Assembly: GCA_001931905.2 (NCBI GenBank)
Contig: MSJI02000507.1
Coordinates: forward strand, 1-35,142
Source of the DNA: Cladosporium sp. IMV 00045
Lineage: Eukaryota; Ascomycota; Dothideomycetes; Cladosporiales; Cladosporiaceae
DNA: 35,142 nucleotides
Direction of reading: 5' to 3'
The position numbers and the translations under genes are program-made. Of the stretch, positions 21,749 through 31,109 are shown piece by piece (the stretch's first letter is position 1; every line of letters begins with the position of its first letter). The notes under the pieces are model-generated. The model was not told the DNA's origin. It did not search any database and saw nothing but the letters and a program-made list of their open reading frames with translations.

Positions 21749-22207
21749 ATGTGCACCCAAGAAATCATCTGGTGCGCCTGCGCCCACGGCGAACTACTGC
21801 CCATCGTCAAATGCGCGCACGCGGAGCTTCTGGGCAAGTGCTGGACGGTCGTGCATGGCGATCATCGCGTGGTGGTGCAGATGCGCTGCTCTTATTGTCT
21901 TTCGTTGTCGGGAGCGAGCTTGGCGAGTGATGGTGGTGTTGGTGAGGGTGGGAATGTGGGTGAAAATGTTTTGGGGGATAGGGCGAGACCGGAGGGGGAG
22001 TTGGCGGGGAGGATTGAGGGGTTGATGAAGGAGGAGGAGGATGGGATGGGAGTTGTCGGTGGTGAAGGGGAGGGTGAGGCGGATGCTAGGGAGGTCTTTG
22101 GGGGTGGTGAGAATGCTGCGGGTCAGGTGCCGGCGGAGCTGAGGGATGTGGTATATACGGATTGGGAGGGGTTTTCGCTCGATCCGGAGCTGTGGCAGTA
22201 TGTTTGA
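21749..22207 (+). CDS. Small Cys/His-rich protein with Gly/Glu-rich tail, unrecognised
   Basis: The product is 152 residues with no intron. The A-rich leader before ATG (A at -3) and strong coding look favour a real gene. The first 50 residues hold Cys2, 9, 11, 22, 31, 47 and 50 plus His13, 24, 36 and 39, including WCACAH, KCAHAEL and RCSYC, a pattern that could bind zinc. Residues ~55-125 are low-complexity Gly/Glu (GEGEGEADAREVFGGGEN). The end is aromatic (YTDWEGFSLDPELWQYV). There is no signal peptide or membrane segment. I do not recognise the family; small fungal proteins of this general layout are common and uncharacterised. The coding strand is strikingly G-rich between 21930 and 22140. 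Confidence 0.7.
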   Translation: MCTQEIIWCACAHGELLPIVKCAHAELLGKCWTVVHGDHRVVVQMRCSYCLSLSGASLASDGGVGEGGNVGENVLGDRARPEGELAGRIEGLMKEEEDGMGVVGGEGEGEADAREVFGGGENAAGQVPAELRDVVYTDWEGFSLDPELWQYV

Positions 22208-23894
22208 TGTGTGGTTTTTGTGCTTGGAGGTGGTGTTGTCAAGTTGGTGGATTCTGTTGGAGGGCATGATGCCATTTGTTTGCTTAAGGTGTTAATACAA
22301 TCACGACGTGAAATTATATGTACCGGAATGCTGTTTGATCTTTCGTAGATCCGAAGTACAGTAAGAATACTTAGCGTAGCACTATCACAGTGCGTTTCTG
22401 GTACATGAAATACGTAAGAAAACGCGATTCTCATCTTTGAGAACGATTTTCGTTTCGTCAAATGCATTCTCTTCTTGGTCGAGATTATTCTCCTTCTCTG
22501 CTGACACGGTGCCAATACCCTCAGCTTTCATATTATGTAAGCCCTCATATACCATCGAAAGAGATGCCAGACCAGAATATTCAAGCATCTCCATCTTCAA
22601 CGTGTAAATACCTTCAACTTCAGCGTATTCAACAAATCGACAAGACTGTTTACATTACATCTTGTTCAATTTATATAAAACTCAGGCCAGTACGGTCGTG
22701 TAATGAATATCAGTCCACATCCACGTTTTGTTGAGGGCTATACACATTTTTGTATGTGTTTTAATGAATTACGGCCAACTGGGTATTGGCATGCTGGAAG
22801 GACACCAAGCTTTGACAAGACAATGCCAAGTTGGAAATAAGTGGGCTTGCCATGAGCTTCTCTGGGACGTCCATGTCGAGATCTCGCGCTAGGTAGCTAG
22901 TCGGTCATGTTTTCGATCCTTCTCATGAATCCTTCCATATCAGAATCGCCAGCCTGTGGGCATAATTATGAGCTTTCATCCTTCGGTTTGCCAGTCGGGC
23001 GCTCAACAGCTGTGTTGCCATGCAACGAGGCCGTGTGGCCATGGGCCACGCGCCACGCTTCAGAGGCATGGCTATATGCAAGTATCCGACGGCGTTGGTT
23101 TTGTATGTTGGGGCTTCAACTGAACAAGAGAGATACTGCCGAGAGTATATCACAAATCATCCTCAGTTTCGCGTGCTAGTGCTAGTATGATGCTCTCACA
23201 GAAACGGCTCAGGAGAGACATTCCAACCGCCCGCTCTCTCATTTGATCGACAGGGCTAACAAACAAGAAAACGGCAGCAAGCGTGCATGCAAGCTTCCAA
23301 AGCAATCAACCACTCACCTTCCCTTTCCCACATCCCCCGCCAGCAAAAATCTTGAATCACAACAAAGTCATCATCAACTCCCGACTACGACATCACCTTC
23401 GCCACGCTCTCGTCACTGCTTCGCCCTCACTACCGCGCGCTGGTCGGGTATTGACTTCGCACTACAGATTGAAGCCTATGCCAGCTTGCCACGAAAGCGC
23501 CACCTATGCAAGCGATCGCGCTAAAGCGCAGATTACGCATTTGAGTATATTGGCTTTCGGCGCCCATCGTCAGGGAGGTTGTTTTCTCTGGACAAACAAG
23601 GCGCGCGCGTGTGGCGGTGTAAAGCTCTTTTCACACTCATACATACATACCTTCGGTGTGCACAGATCTGCGACCACGACCAGAACCTGGTCACTGTTGT
23701 CGTGAAGGAAATCAGCTCAGTGCAGGCATCGCACGGTCTTCACTCCTATCCTCATCTCTCAGGGAGCCTCCAAACTGTCAGCACACCTCATTCGGTCTTC
23801 TGGAATTGAAAGGAGCAACCAAAAGAGGATCGCACATACTGGTGATCTAAAAAACTACTGAATCAATTGTCGAGCGAGATTTACCTACCATACA
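22208..23894. other. Intergenic region; promoter and leader of the Ca2+/H+ exchanger
   Basis: The region is mostly AT-rich up to about 22740. Apart from one weak minus-strand frame (22385-22594) I find no gene. Frames at 23243-23850 on the + strand lack ATG starts or protein character and probably belong to the exchanger's promoter or 5' leader. Confidence 0.45.
22385..22594 (-). CDS. Possible small ORF or decayed gene end, 69 codons
   Basis: The frame starts at ATG 22594-22592 (MEMLEYSGLASLSMVYEG), has a TATA-like TTTATATAAAT about 80 nt upstream, and ends in TGA. The same frame stays open upstream to about 22650 (FVEYAEVEGIYTLK) without an ATG. The peptide looks more protein-like than other frames in this gap, but it has no recognisable domain and the region is AT-rich. 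It may be chance or the remains of a gene. Confidence 0.2.
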   Translation of the reverse strand: MEMLEYSGLASLSMVYEGLHNMKAEGIGTVSAEKENNLDQEENAFDETKIVLKDENRVFLRISCTRNAL

Positions 23895-25826
23895 ATGCGT
23901 GAGTGATACGCCCCTTACCAACTCAGTCGCAACACTTCCCAAACTTTTTGTCCATAACACAGCAATCACAGCAATGCTCCGGTCCCATCACTAACATCCT
24001 CATAGACTCAATCAAGAGTGCTGCCAGACGGCAAGCATGGTATCACCAACAGGATGGCGACAACAAAACCTACAATATGTTTGGACGCATGAAGCCAAAT
24101 CCTAGGAAAATACCCGATGAGGAGGCCGCAGATGGCGGGCGACTAACACACACCGTATCATCGCCTTTGGCACACGAAAGGCCAGCAGATTCCGAAGTCG
24201 GGAACAGCGGCTTTGGAGGTACTAAGAAAGCTGGCACGTTCCCTGCAGGTCCTCCTGGAAATATGCCTAGACGCTCAAAGGAAGCCTCCGAGCCGATGGC
24301 AAGCCCGAATGAGAAAGACGAGCAGCGCATCGACAGCAATACTAGCAGCTCTGCAAGCGTACCTCCAGAATATCAGCAAGGTGGCTTTGTGGAGCGTTCG
24401 GTAGGCGCAGAGGATGGACCCAGAAAGCGAAGGCTTCGAAAGTTCGTCCCCTTCCTCGGAAAGAAGCACGACGAAGATGAGGAAGAACTTCAGCGTACGA
24501 ACACTTCAGAATCAACCAAAAAGAAGTGGCCGAAGCCTACGATTGCCACCCAATTTAAGGCCGTTTTCGGATCGTGGATCAACCTCATGCTTGTCTTCGT
24601 CCCGGTCGGAATCGCCCTCGAACAAGTCCACAGTGTCAGCCGAATCGTGGTATTCGTCATCAACTTCCTGGCCATCATCCCGCTTGCAGCCATGCTCTCT
24701 TTCGCAACTGAAGAATTGGCACTCTACGTTGGAGAGACGCTGGGTGGCCTATTGAATGCTAGCTTTGGCAACGCCGTCGAACTCATCGTATCGATCATCG
24801 CCTTAGCCAAGCACAAGATTCTAATCGTGCAGACATCCCTCATCGGATCCATGCTGTCCAACTTGCTGCTAGTGCTGGGTATGTGCTTCTTTTTCGGCGG
24901 TCTGAGAAGGCAAGAACAATACTTCAACATCACCGTGGCGCAGACTGCAGCCTCGCTCCTCGCCCTCGCGATCGGAAGTCTTATCATCCCCACCGCCTTC
25001 CGGATCTTTGCAGATGTTGACGACGGCGTCTCACCATTGTCACGAGGCACCGCCATTTTACTCCTCTTCACCTACGGCTGCTACCTCTTTTTCCAGCTCA
25101 GCACGCATGCCACCATGTACAACGAGCCCAGCCAGAAATCACCCAAAAACAAATCCGGCCGTAAGGAGTCCGGCGAAGTCCTGCGAGGCCTGGCAACCAT
25201 GGGCGCCGGCACCGCCGCAGCATCCGGCGGCGGCATCAACCAAGAGCACCTGGTGCACGAAGAAGAGGAAGAAGAAATCCCCCAACTCACCCGCTTCGGC
25301 GCCCTCGTCACCCTTGCCGGCTCCACGGTCCTCGTGGCTTTCTGCGCGGAATACATGGTCAGCTCCATCGACGCCATCACCGGCACGGGCGGCGTGTCGG
25401 AAGAATTCGTCGGCCTCATCCTCCTCCCCATCGTCGGCAACGCCGCCGAGCACGCCACGGCCGTCACCGTCGCTATCAAAGACAAGATGGACCTGGCCAT
25501 CGGCGTCGCTATCGGTTCGAGTCTGCAGGTCGCTCTGTTGGTTTTGCCTTTGATGGTCATCATCGGCTGGATCGGTCTCGGGCAACCACAGGACATGACC
25601 CTCAATTTCGACGGGTTTCAGATTGCTGTGCTCTTCATTTCGATTCTTGTCGTCAATTACTTGATTCAGGTGTGTATTCCCCTTCTCTCCTTCTATCATT
25701 TTCTAACACTGACAAACTCCGCAGGACGGCAAATCGCACTGGCTCGAAGGCGTTATGCTGAATATCACGTACCTTATCATTGCTGTCGCGGCGTGGTTCT
25801 ATCCCGCCACCGGTGTTGCCGGTTGA
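23895..25826 (+). CDS. Ca2+/H+ exchanger (CAX/VCX1 family)
   Basis: This is a cation/proton antiporter that loads Ca2+ into the vacuole in yeast-type systems. The model is 23895-23898, 24006-25669 and 25725-25826, giving 589 residues. Intron 1 (GTGAGT...CTAACATCCTCATAG) follows ATGC, so the start would be MHSIKSAARRQ. If that intron is purely 5' UTR, the ATG at 24077 (MFGRMKP) starts a protein 25 residues shorter. Intron 2 (GTGTGT...CTAACA...CGCAG) restores the end: DGKSHWLEGVMLNITYLIIA to TGA 25824-25826. A cytosolic, charged N-terminus of ~180 residues precedes about 11 membrane helices. Both CAX repeats are present: GNAVELIVSIIALAKHKI (from residue 256) and GNAAEHATAVTVAIKDKMDL (from 479). 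The acidic loop HEEEEEEIP lies between them. Identity of the family is secure; which paralogue it is cannot be told. Confidence 0.93.
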
Positions 25827-26000
25827 TGGCACGTTTCCTTGTGTTTCGTGGTGGAAGGTTTTTAGGGGACTCCCAACGCGCCAACGGCGTATTGGCTCAT
25901 TGGGGTGTATGGTAACAACCTTGCTTTTTTCTTTGCTTATAGGAGACAACAGAACTTTACCCTTCTGTCCCTTTGTCTATAGTACTTGTAATGCGAGCCC

Positions 26001-26001
<1 letters not shown>

Positions 26002-26032
<31 letters not shown>
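26002..26032. repeat. Homopolymer run of 31 T
   Basis: Uninterrupted T from 26002 to 26032, about 175 bp past the exchanger stop codon. Its exact length is uncertain in any assembly. It could be a processed poly-A tail copy (on the minus strand) or simple slippage. Confidence 0.9.
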
Positions 26033-26098
26033 CCCAACTGCGCGCGTTTTCCAAGATTCATCTCAAAGTCTCCACTCGCACTACCACAGAAGAATATC

Positions 26099-26346
26099 GT
26101 AGCTCGAGAGCAGAGGATTCTAAAAGAGATAGCTCTAAGTAATCATTGACGAGCTATCTCACATTTTTCTCTACTTGTGAATACTTGCAGAGTAGAGCAT
26201 GGTAGCTTAGGGGAGGATTATCTTATAGGAGATAGTTCTTGATAGATATTCAAGACCTATCTCACATTTTCCTCTATTGATATACATTCCGAGAGCAGAG
26301 AATAGTAGCTCGAGAGAAGTGTGATCTATAGGAGATAGCCTCGAAC
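26099..26346. repeat. Tandem repeat, 103-bp period, about 2.4 diverged copies, hairpin-forming
   Basis: Copies start with GTAGCT at 26099, 26202 and 26305, exactly 103 bp apart both times. Each has a GGAGATAG/AGAGATAG block, and copies 1 and 2 have CTATCTCACATTTT..CTCTA. In copy 1, GAGATAGCTC (26126-26135) and GAGCTATCTC (26151-26160) form a perfect 10-bp inverted repeat with a 15-nt spacer. Copy 2 keeps an imperfect version. No reading frame is supported. Confidence 0.8.
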
Positions 26347-26668
26347 AAATGGCTTTCTTGGAATGCGCGTGCTGCCGTACAGAGTGATAACCTCACGAAC
26401 ATCAATCAGTGTTCGGTTTGAAGGTCTTACATATCAAGCACGCGTAAAGCCAATAATTTGCGAAACGCACAGTAGAAAGTGAAATGATTTGATACGTATG
26501 GTAACCCTACACATTACATGCGCAAACTAACCAACGACGCTAAACATGAGCGACGAGATCAACGCTTCCCTGCTGAAAAATCCAATTCTTTCATTAACCA
26601 CCGGGTCAAGAGCGAGCCGTCATGGCTGATATTATGACCCAAACCCAGGCAACGTCGATGATTTGGAA

Positions 26669-29079
26669 TCAAACGTACACGGTGACGAAAGTGGTCATCG
26701 TTACGATGTCCACATCAGCAGATGAGGGTTCTGGTGTTGAAATCGGACTTGGTGTGTTGTCCCATGATGGCGGCGAGAAAGTACTTGCTGAGCTCTGCGA
26801 GTCGGTGGATGAGGAAGAGTCGTAGTTTGCTGCTTTGATGATATCCGCTGCCTGGAAGACATGTCAGCCTGAAACCTCACAAAAATTTCAAAACAGAGAA
26901 GCATCAATCTCAGAGACAAGACATGAAACGCACCTTCTCCGCAACCCCGTAAACAACAGCCTGCAGATGCGCCGCCGGTACGAGCGGGAACACACTCGCA
27001 TCTACCACACGCAGATTCTTCGTGCCGTACACTAGCAAGTCTGGATCTACGACCCCGCCCAGCTCGAGCGGCATCATAGCTGCAGAGCCGCTGGGATGGT
27101 ACTCCGTCTGTCCCTTGGAGCGGATGTACGACGCAGTCTCGTCGGCGGAAGAGTTGGCGGGTGGGAAGAGTTGCTCCGGCGCGAGGGGCGCCATGCTTTC
27201 CGTGGCGACGAGGCGTTTGTTGAAGGAGATTGCCTCCTGCAGGACTTGAATGTCGATTGGGTTGCTGCCGTAGCGCGGGTCGATGAGGGGCGGGGTGAAG
27301 GGTTGGGAGGAGGCGAGAGCGATGGTGCCACGGCTGAGGGGCCGCATTGTGGCGACTGTGAGGTCGCCGTCGTTGGCGTTTATGAGTTCGAAAACGGCGC
27401 GGTTGCGGTCTTGCAGCGCGGCGGAGAGGAGAGAGAGTTGCGCGCCGTAGCCGGCGAGGATTCGAGGCGAGGTACTGTCCGGGAGGTACATTTCCGGTGT
27501 TTGGGTGCTGGCCAGATTGGAGATTACGTTGGCGTCGGAGCTGATGCTGGGCAGGGAGGGGAAGGCTACACCTGCGATGGCGCCGGAGGTGAAGGGGCCG
27601 GTTCTATTGGTCCAGTACTGCGTCCAGGAGTCGTTGACGAAGGCTTGGTCGGTGTTGAGAGCGGATGGGTTGATTGTGTAGGGGTTGTGGTAGGGAAACC
27701 AGCACCAGACTTGCATGTGGTCTTGCAGATTACTTCCTACGCCGGGGAGGTCTACGAGCGAATTGATGTCCAGCCGATCTAGTTGCTGTGCTGGTCCTAT
27801 ACCGGAAAGCATGAGAAGTTGGGGCGTGTGAATGGCGCCTGCGGCGAGAATGACCTCGCGGGATGCTCGGACGGTTTGGCGCTCGCTTTGCGCATCGGGT
27901 GCAAACTCGACACCGGTAGCAATCAAGTTTGCACCGAGTGGCGCTGCGGTCTGCCGCCTGAAGAGGGCGAAGGTTCGCTTGACCTTGGTCCATACGATCT
28001 CCATCAAGCTGCGCTTCTGGGGTTGGCCGCGAGAAGATGGACCCGGGGGCAAAGACGTGATGTTCAGAACCGATCCATTACCGAATATACCTCCCAAGGT
28101 GCCAGGAGAAGTCCCTTGACCAAGCGACAGCTCCATATTAACGGGCGTTGACGCTGCCAGATTCCCCTGGGCGCCATTGAACAGCAACTGAGTTACAGTC
28201 TGGCCCGTCGCCACCCAGAGATTCGGCCTATCGATGACAGTATCGAAGTAGGCCCGGCGTGCAGTGCTTCTTGTCTGAGAGACCGGCTCCAGATCGAACG
28301 GCAAATAACTAGCGCCTGCTATGTCGCCAGCATTCGGATCGTAAGCGGTCGGGATGCCGAGCTCGTTCAAGCCGTCGAAGAGATTGATCGAGGCGTTCCA
28401 AGTGTAGCGTGGAAAACTGACGTTCACTGGACCGGAGTAGCCGTGAACACTTTGATCTTCGCGGGTAGAATACTGCTCAGCGACGTCGGGGGACTGAATT
28501 GGGGAGTATGATTCGCTTTTCTTGAAGTAGGGAAGAAGATCATCCCAGCTCCAAGCTGGATTTCCCAGTTGAACCCAGTCGTCGTAGTCCGCTCTGCCAC
28601 CTCTATTCCAGAGCATGCCATTGAGAAGAGTGCCTAGAAGATTTGTGTCAACGGTGTGATTGCAGACAATAGGCTCGCGCTATTGTGTACAAACCTCCGC
28701 CCAAAGCACGCCCTTGAGGAATAGACCTTGAATTCCCATCCATATAAGCCTGCGGAACCGTGGATAGATTCCAATCATACCGTCCTCCGATATCATGCCC
28801 TATGAAGCCGGGAATGTAGATGATGTCTTCGCCGACATCCGCGGGCCCAGCTTCGAGAACTAGAACATTGACATTTGGGTCTTCGGACAGGCGGTTCGCT
28901 ACTGTGAGTCCGGATGGCCCGCCACCGACGATGATCTGAACGAAGTCAGCTTTTCGGTTTGCTATTCGGTATTTTACCCAATGACAAACATAGTCGTATT
29001 CTGCCAAGAGTGGACTGTTCAGAGGAAGCGCGAAGGCGATACTGGCGAGCAGAAGCACAGTGAACGTGAGATCAAGCAT
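26669..29079 (-). CDS. Secreted GMC-family FAD oxidoreductase
   Basis: Four exons on the minus strand: 29079-28990, 28935-28695, 28633-26934 and 26851-26669, giving 737 residues. The introns are GTTTGT...TTCAG, GTTTGT...TCTAG and GTGCGT...TCCAG. A signal peptide is visible ([17 protein letters not shown]); ATG 29079 has A at -3, and an ATG 7 codons upstream is possible. The FAD motif [13 protein letters not shown] starts at residue 34, and [15 protein letters not shown] is completed across intron 2. Catalytic-site His623 (EYHPSG) and His666 ([10 protein letters not shown]) are 43 residues apart, as in glucose oxidase-type enzymes. It should oxidise an alcohol or sugar outside the cell with O2 or a quinone; the substrate cannot be told. 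Oddities are an ~80-residue insertion (about 265-347, containing RRQ and KR sites) and a Ser/Thr/Pro-rich tail from exon 4 ending [10 protein letters not shown]. Confidence 0.92.
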
Positions 29080-29330
29080 AATGATTCGGAATCGGTGCAT
29101 TGGCCTGGGATGCTTCGCGGAGAGAAGGCATGCAGATATATTGGCAAATTGGTATTCAAAGGCAACCGATATTTGCATTGCCTATCAAGACAGTTGGGAA
29201 GCCTGTGCAACCGAAATGCATATTGCCGAAATGGAGGTTCCCTGAAGCCTGAAGGTGCGACGATGCTGGATGGACTGAACGAGGGCAAGAGTTTTGGCGA
29301 AAAAAAGTCGAGATCGAAAATGGCAAGACC

Positions 29331-29797
29331 GAAGCTGAGTAGAAGGGTGTTGCGATCAGCCGATTCGACATTAATGGTAATATCAACTGCGCCATACTGC
29401 TAAGCAGAGATGTCGACCACGGAGAAAGCACGAGGACCGGAGCGGATACGAATGAGCAAAGCTAGGTTACAACGTGATGCGATTAGCCGGTCCGAGATAG
29501 ATGGTGATTTCAACAGCGCCATAGTGCTAAACAGAAATGTTAACCGCGGAGAGAGCATGAGGATCGAACACCAGAGAGCGAAGCTGAGTTGCGACGTGAT
29601 GCGATTAGCCGGTTCAAGATAAATTGTGGTACCAACCGCGCCATCGTGATAGACTGGTGTATTGGCCATGGAGAGAGCACGAGGAAGTTGCGACGTAATG
29701 CGATTAGCCGCTTCGAGATGTATGGTAATATCAGTTGCGCCATAGTGCTAAGCAGAAGTGTCGACCACGGAGAGAACACGAGGACCGGACACGTGCT
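29331..29797. repeat. Imperfect tandem repeat array, four units of ~100-127 bp, in the GMC upstream region
   Basis: Anchor block GCGATTAGCC (or GCGATCAGCC) begins at 29352, 29479, 29601 and 29700, so periods are 127, 122 and 99 bp. Each unit then has a GAGAT/TGGT-AT block, GCGCCAT..TG.TA and CAC/CCGGAGA.AGCA..AGGA (diverged in unit 3). The units differ by many substitutions and indels, so the array is old. Stop-free frames occur on both strands across parts of it (plus-strand peptide like RRDAISRFEIDGN), but unit lengths are not all multiples of three. Confidence 0.8.
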
Positions 29798-29842
29798 CAG
29801 CTACCCGCATTGCAATACCAGTGTACGCAGACCAATAGAATG

Positions 29843-29861
29843 TAATGTAAGCGTTACATTA
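29843..29861. repeat. Perfect inverted repeat TAATGTAA-GCG-TTACATTA
   Basis: Eight-base arms with a 3-nt centre, about 45 bp beyond the end of the tandem array. It could be a binding site or a mobile-element end; nothing else supports either. Confidence 0.6.
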
Positions 29862-30081
29862 TAGGCGGCATTATTGTTCTCAACTGCCGCAGTTACACAC
29901 GTATAGGCAGCCCGTAAGTCGTCGCACTCGAGTAGGCCATGTGAGGAAAGGCAGGTCGTTGTGAATCGTCGCATTGCATAGAAATTAGATATCTGTAAAA
30001 TTTGCATCCCTGACAGCCGTCTTTTCGAGTCGTACCAAACGCCGGTTTTATTTGCCCAACAAGAATCCAACCGCGAGCTCA

Positions 30082-31109
30082 TCAATTCCCAGTCGGTGTT
30101 GAGAATCGCTTGTCGGACAGTTCGAACCGCACGACAGGCTCGTGGGGTGACACGCCGTCCATTTCGTGGACCACGACTTGCGAGGGCGCGTGGCTGCTCT
30201 TTAGCGAGCCGTAGCGATCGAGGAATGAATGCGCTTGCGCTGGTCGGGCGCTATTTATTGTCAAGATGCTGTTTTCGCGCCCGAGGCCGTGGGAGCTGTA
30301 AACGTCGGTTTGCCGCGAGTCAATTGAGAGGTTTGATTGTGCGCGGAAACTGTTGTGGTGTTGTGGCACTTGAGCGATGAACTCTTGGTGGTTGTCGGGG
30401 AGTTTGTACATCAGTTTGGGCCCTGCATGCTTTTGCTTTTCTTTGTGCAACATGCAAAGAGCAACCACCAGAAAGAATGCCAATGGAAGGCCAAGTCCGC
30501 ATCCTAGGCCGGCCATCTGACTGGAAGTATACATTGTCGTCCCATTGGTTGATGAGGCAGATGAATCCGCTATTTCAGGGCTTGTAGTTGAGCTTTCCAT
30601 CGCGGGTCCAAGAAGGTCGGCGACTTGTGATGATCGAAGGACGATTTTACCGGGTGAGTTGAGTTTCCAGACGTTGTCCTCGTTGCGACACCGTGAGTTG
30701 TCTAGTCCGCAGGTAAATGTGCTGTTTTCGCCGTGGTCCGCGCAAGGTGTGATCGCAATGCCTGTATTTGGGCTCTCTACACGTTCCGACATCGTCAGCC
30801 TAACACTCAACCATAAGCCTAGCCGCGTTCTTCCTCACCTGTCTTGCAAAATCCCGCGCAAGCATCGCTGCCCCAAGTCTCGTCCGTGCAACTCCCTCTA
30901 TTAACAATCCCCCCTCCAAAGCAAAGTCCATTATCCATGCAATACGAGTCGGCATTGCAACATGATGAGTGACCTTCGGTACTGCAAGGCGTATCTGATG
31001 ATGAAAGAGTTCCGTCGGGGTAGAAGCATTTTTGCGCTGATGTGGTTGTCGCGAGCAAGAGAATGGAAGCCTGTAACGCCCCGCGAAGGCTCATAGTAAA
31101 GAACGGCAT
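30082..31109 (-). CDS. Cys-rich secreted-domain, single-pass membrane protein
   Basis: Two exons (31109-30839 and 30776-30082) give 321 residues; the intron (30838-30777, GTGAGG...GTGTAG) joins FCKT to ESPNTG. ATG at 31109 (MPFFTMSLRG) or 31094 (MSLRGALQ) precedes a signal peptide ending near TTTSAQ. The ectodomain (about residues 25-150) has many cysteines, including KCFYPDG, CSTEGHSSCCN, YCMDNGLCFGG, FCK and FTCGLDNSRC. This layout is seen in fungal surface proteins of unknown function. A Ser/Thr-rich stalk (ESSTTSPEIADSSASSTNGT) leads to one membrane helix (MAGLGCGLGLPLAFFLVVAL). A basic stop-transfer (HKEKQKH) and a ~120-residue cytosolic tail rich in Ser, Gln and His follow. It could be a cell-surface sensor or wall protein; that is inference from architecture only. 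Confidence 0.85.

Larger units (their letters stand above)
25827..26668. other. Convergent intergenic region with poly-T tract and 103-bp repeats
   Basis: This lies between the 3' ends of the exchanger and the GMC oxidoreductase. It holds a 31-T run and a 2.4-copy tandem repeat with internal inverted repeats, listed separately. I see no gene here. Confidence 0.6.
29080..30081. other. Upstream region of the GMC gene, containing a tandem-repeat array
   Basis: About 1 kb lies between the GMC start and the stop of the Cys-rich membrane gene, both on the minus strand. Nearly half is a four-copy imperfect repeat array (29331-29797), with a 19-bp palindrome beyond it. Frames found on both strands inside the array arise from the repeats and are not called. 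Confidence 0.6.

Noticed and set aside
23200..23216. Crz1-like calcium-response element (ACGGCTCA) upstream of the exchanger
   Set aside because: Only a single partial match to GNGGC(G/T)CA, which short motifs give by chance.
23243..23850. Plus-strand frames upstream of the Ca2+/H+ exchanger
   Set aside because: They start at non-ATG codons or have random composition; more likely promoter or leader sequence.
29410..29864. A repeat-protein gene in the array upstream of the GMC gene
   Set aside because: Frames are open on both strands and unit spacing (127, 122, 99) does not keep one frame; treated as a DNA repeat.
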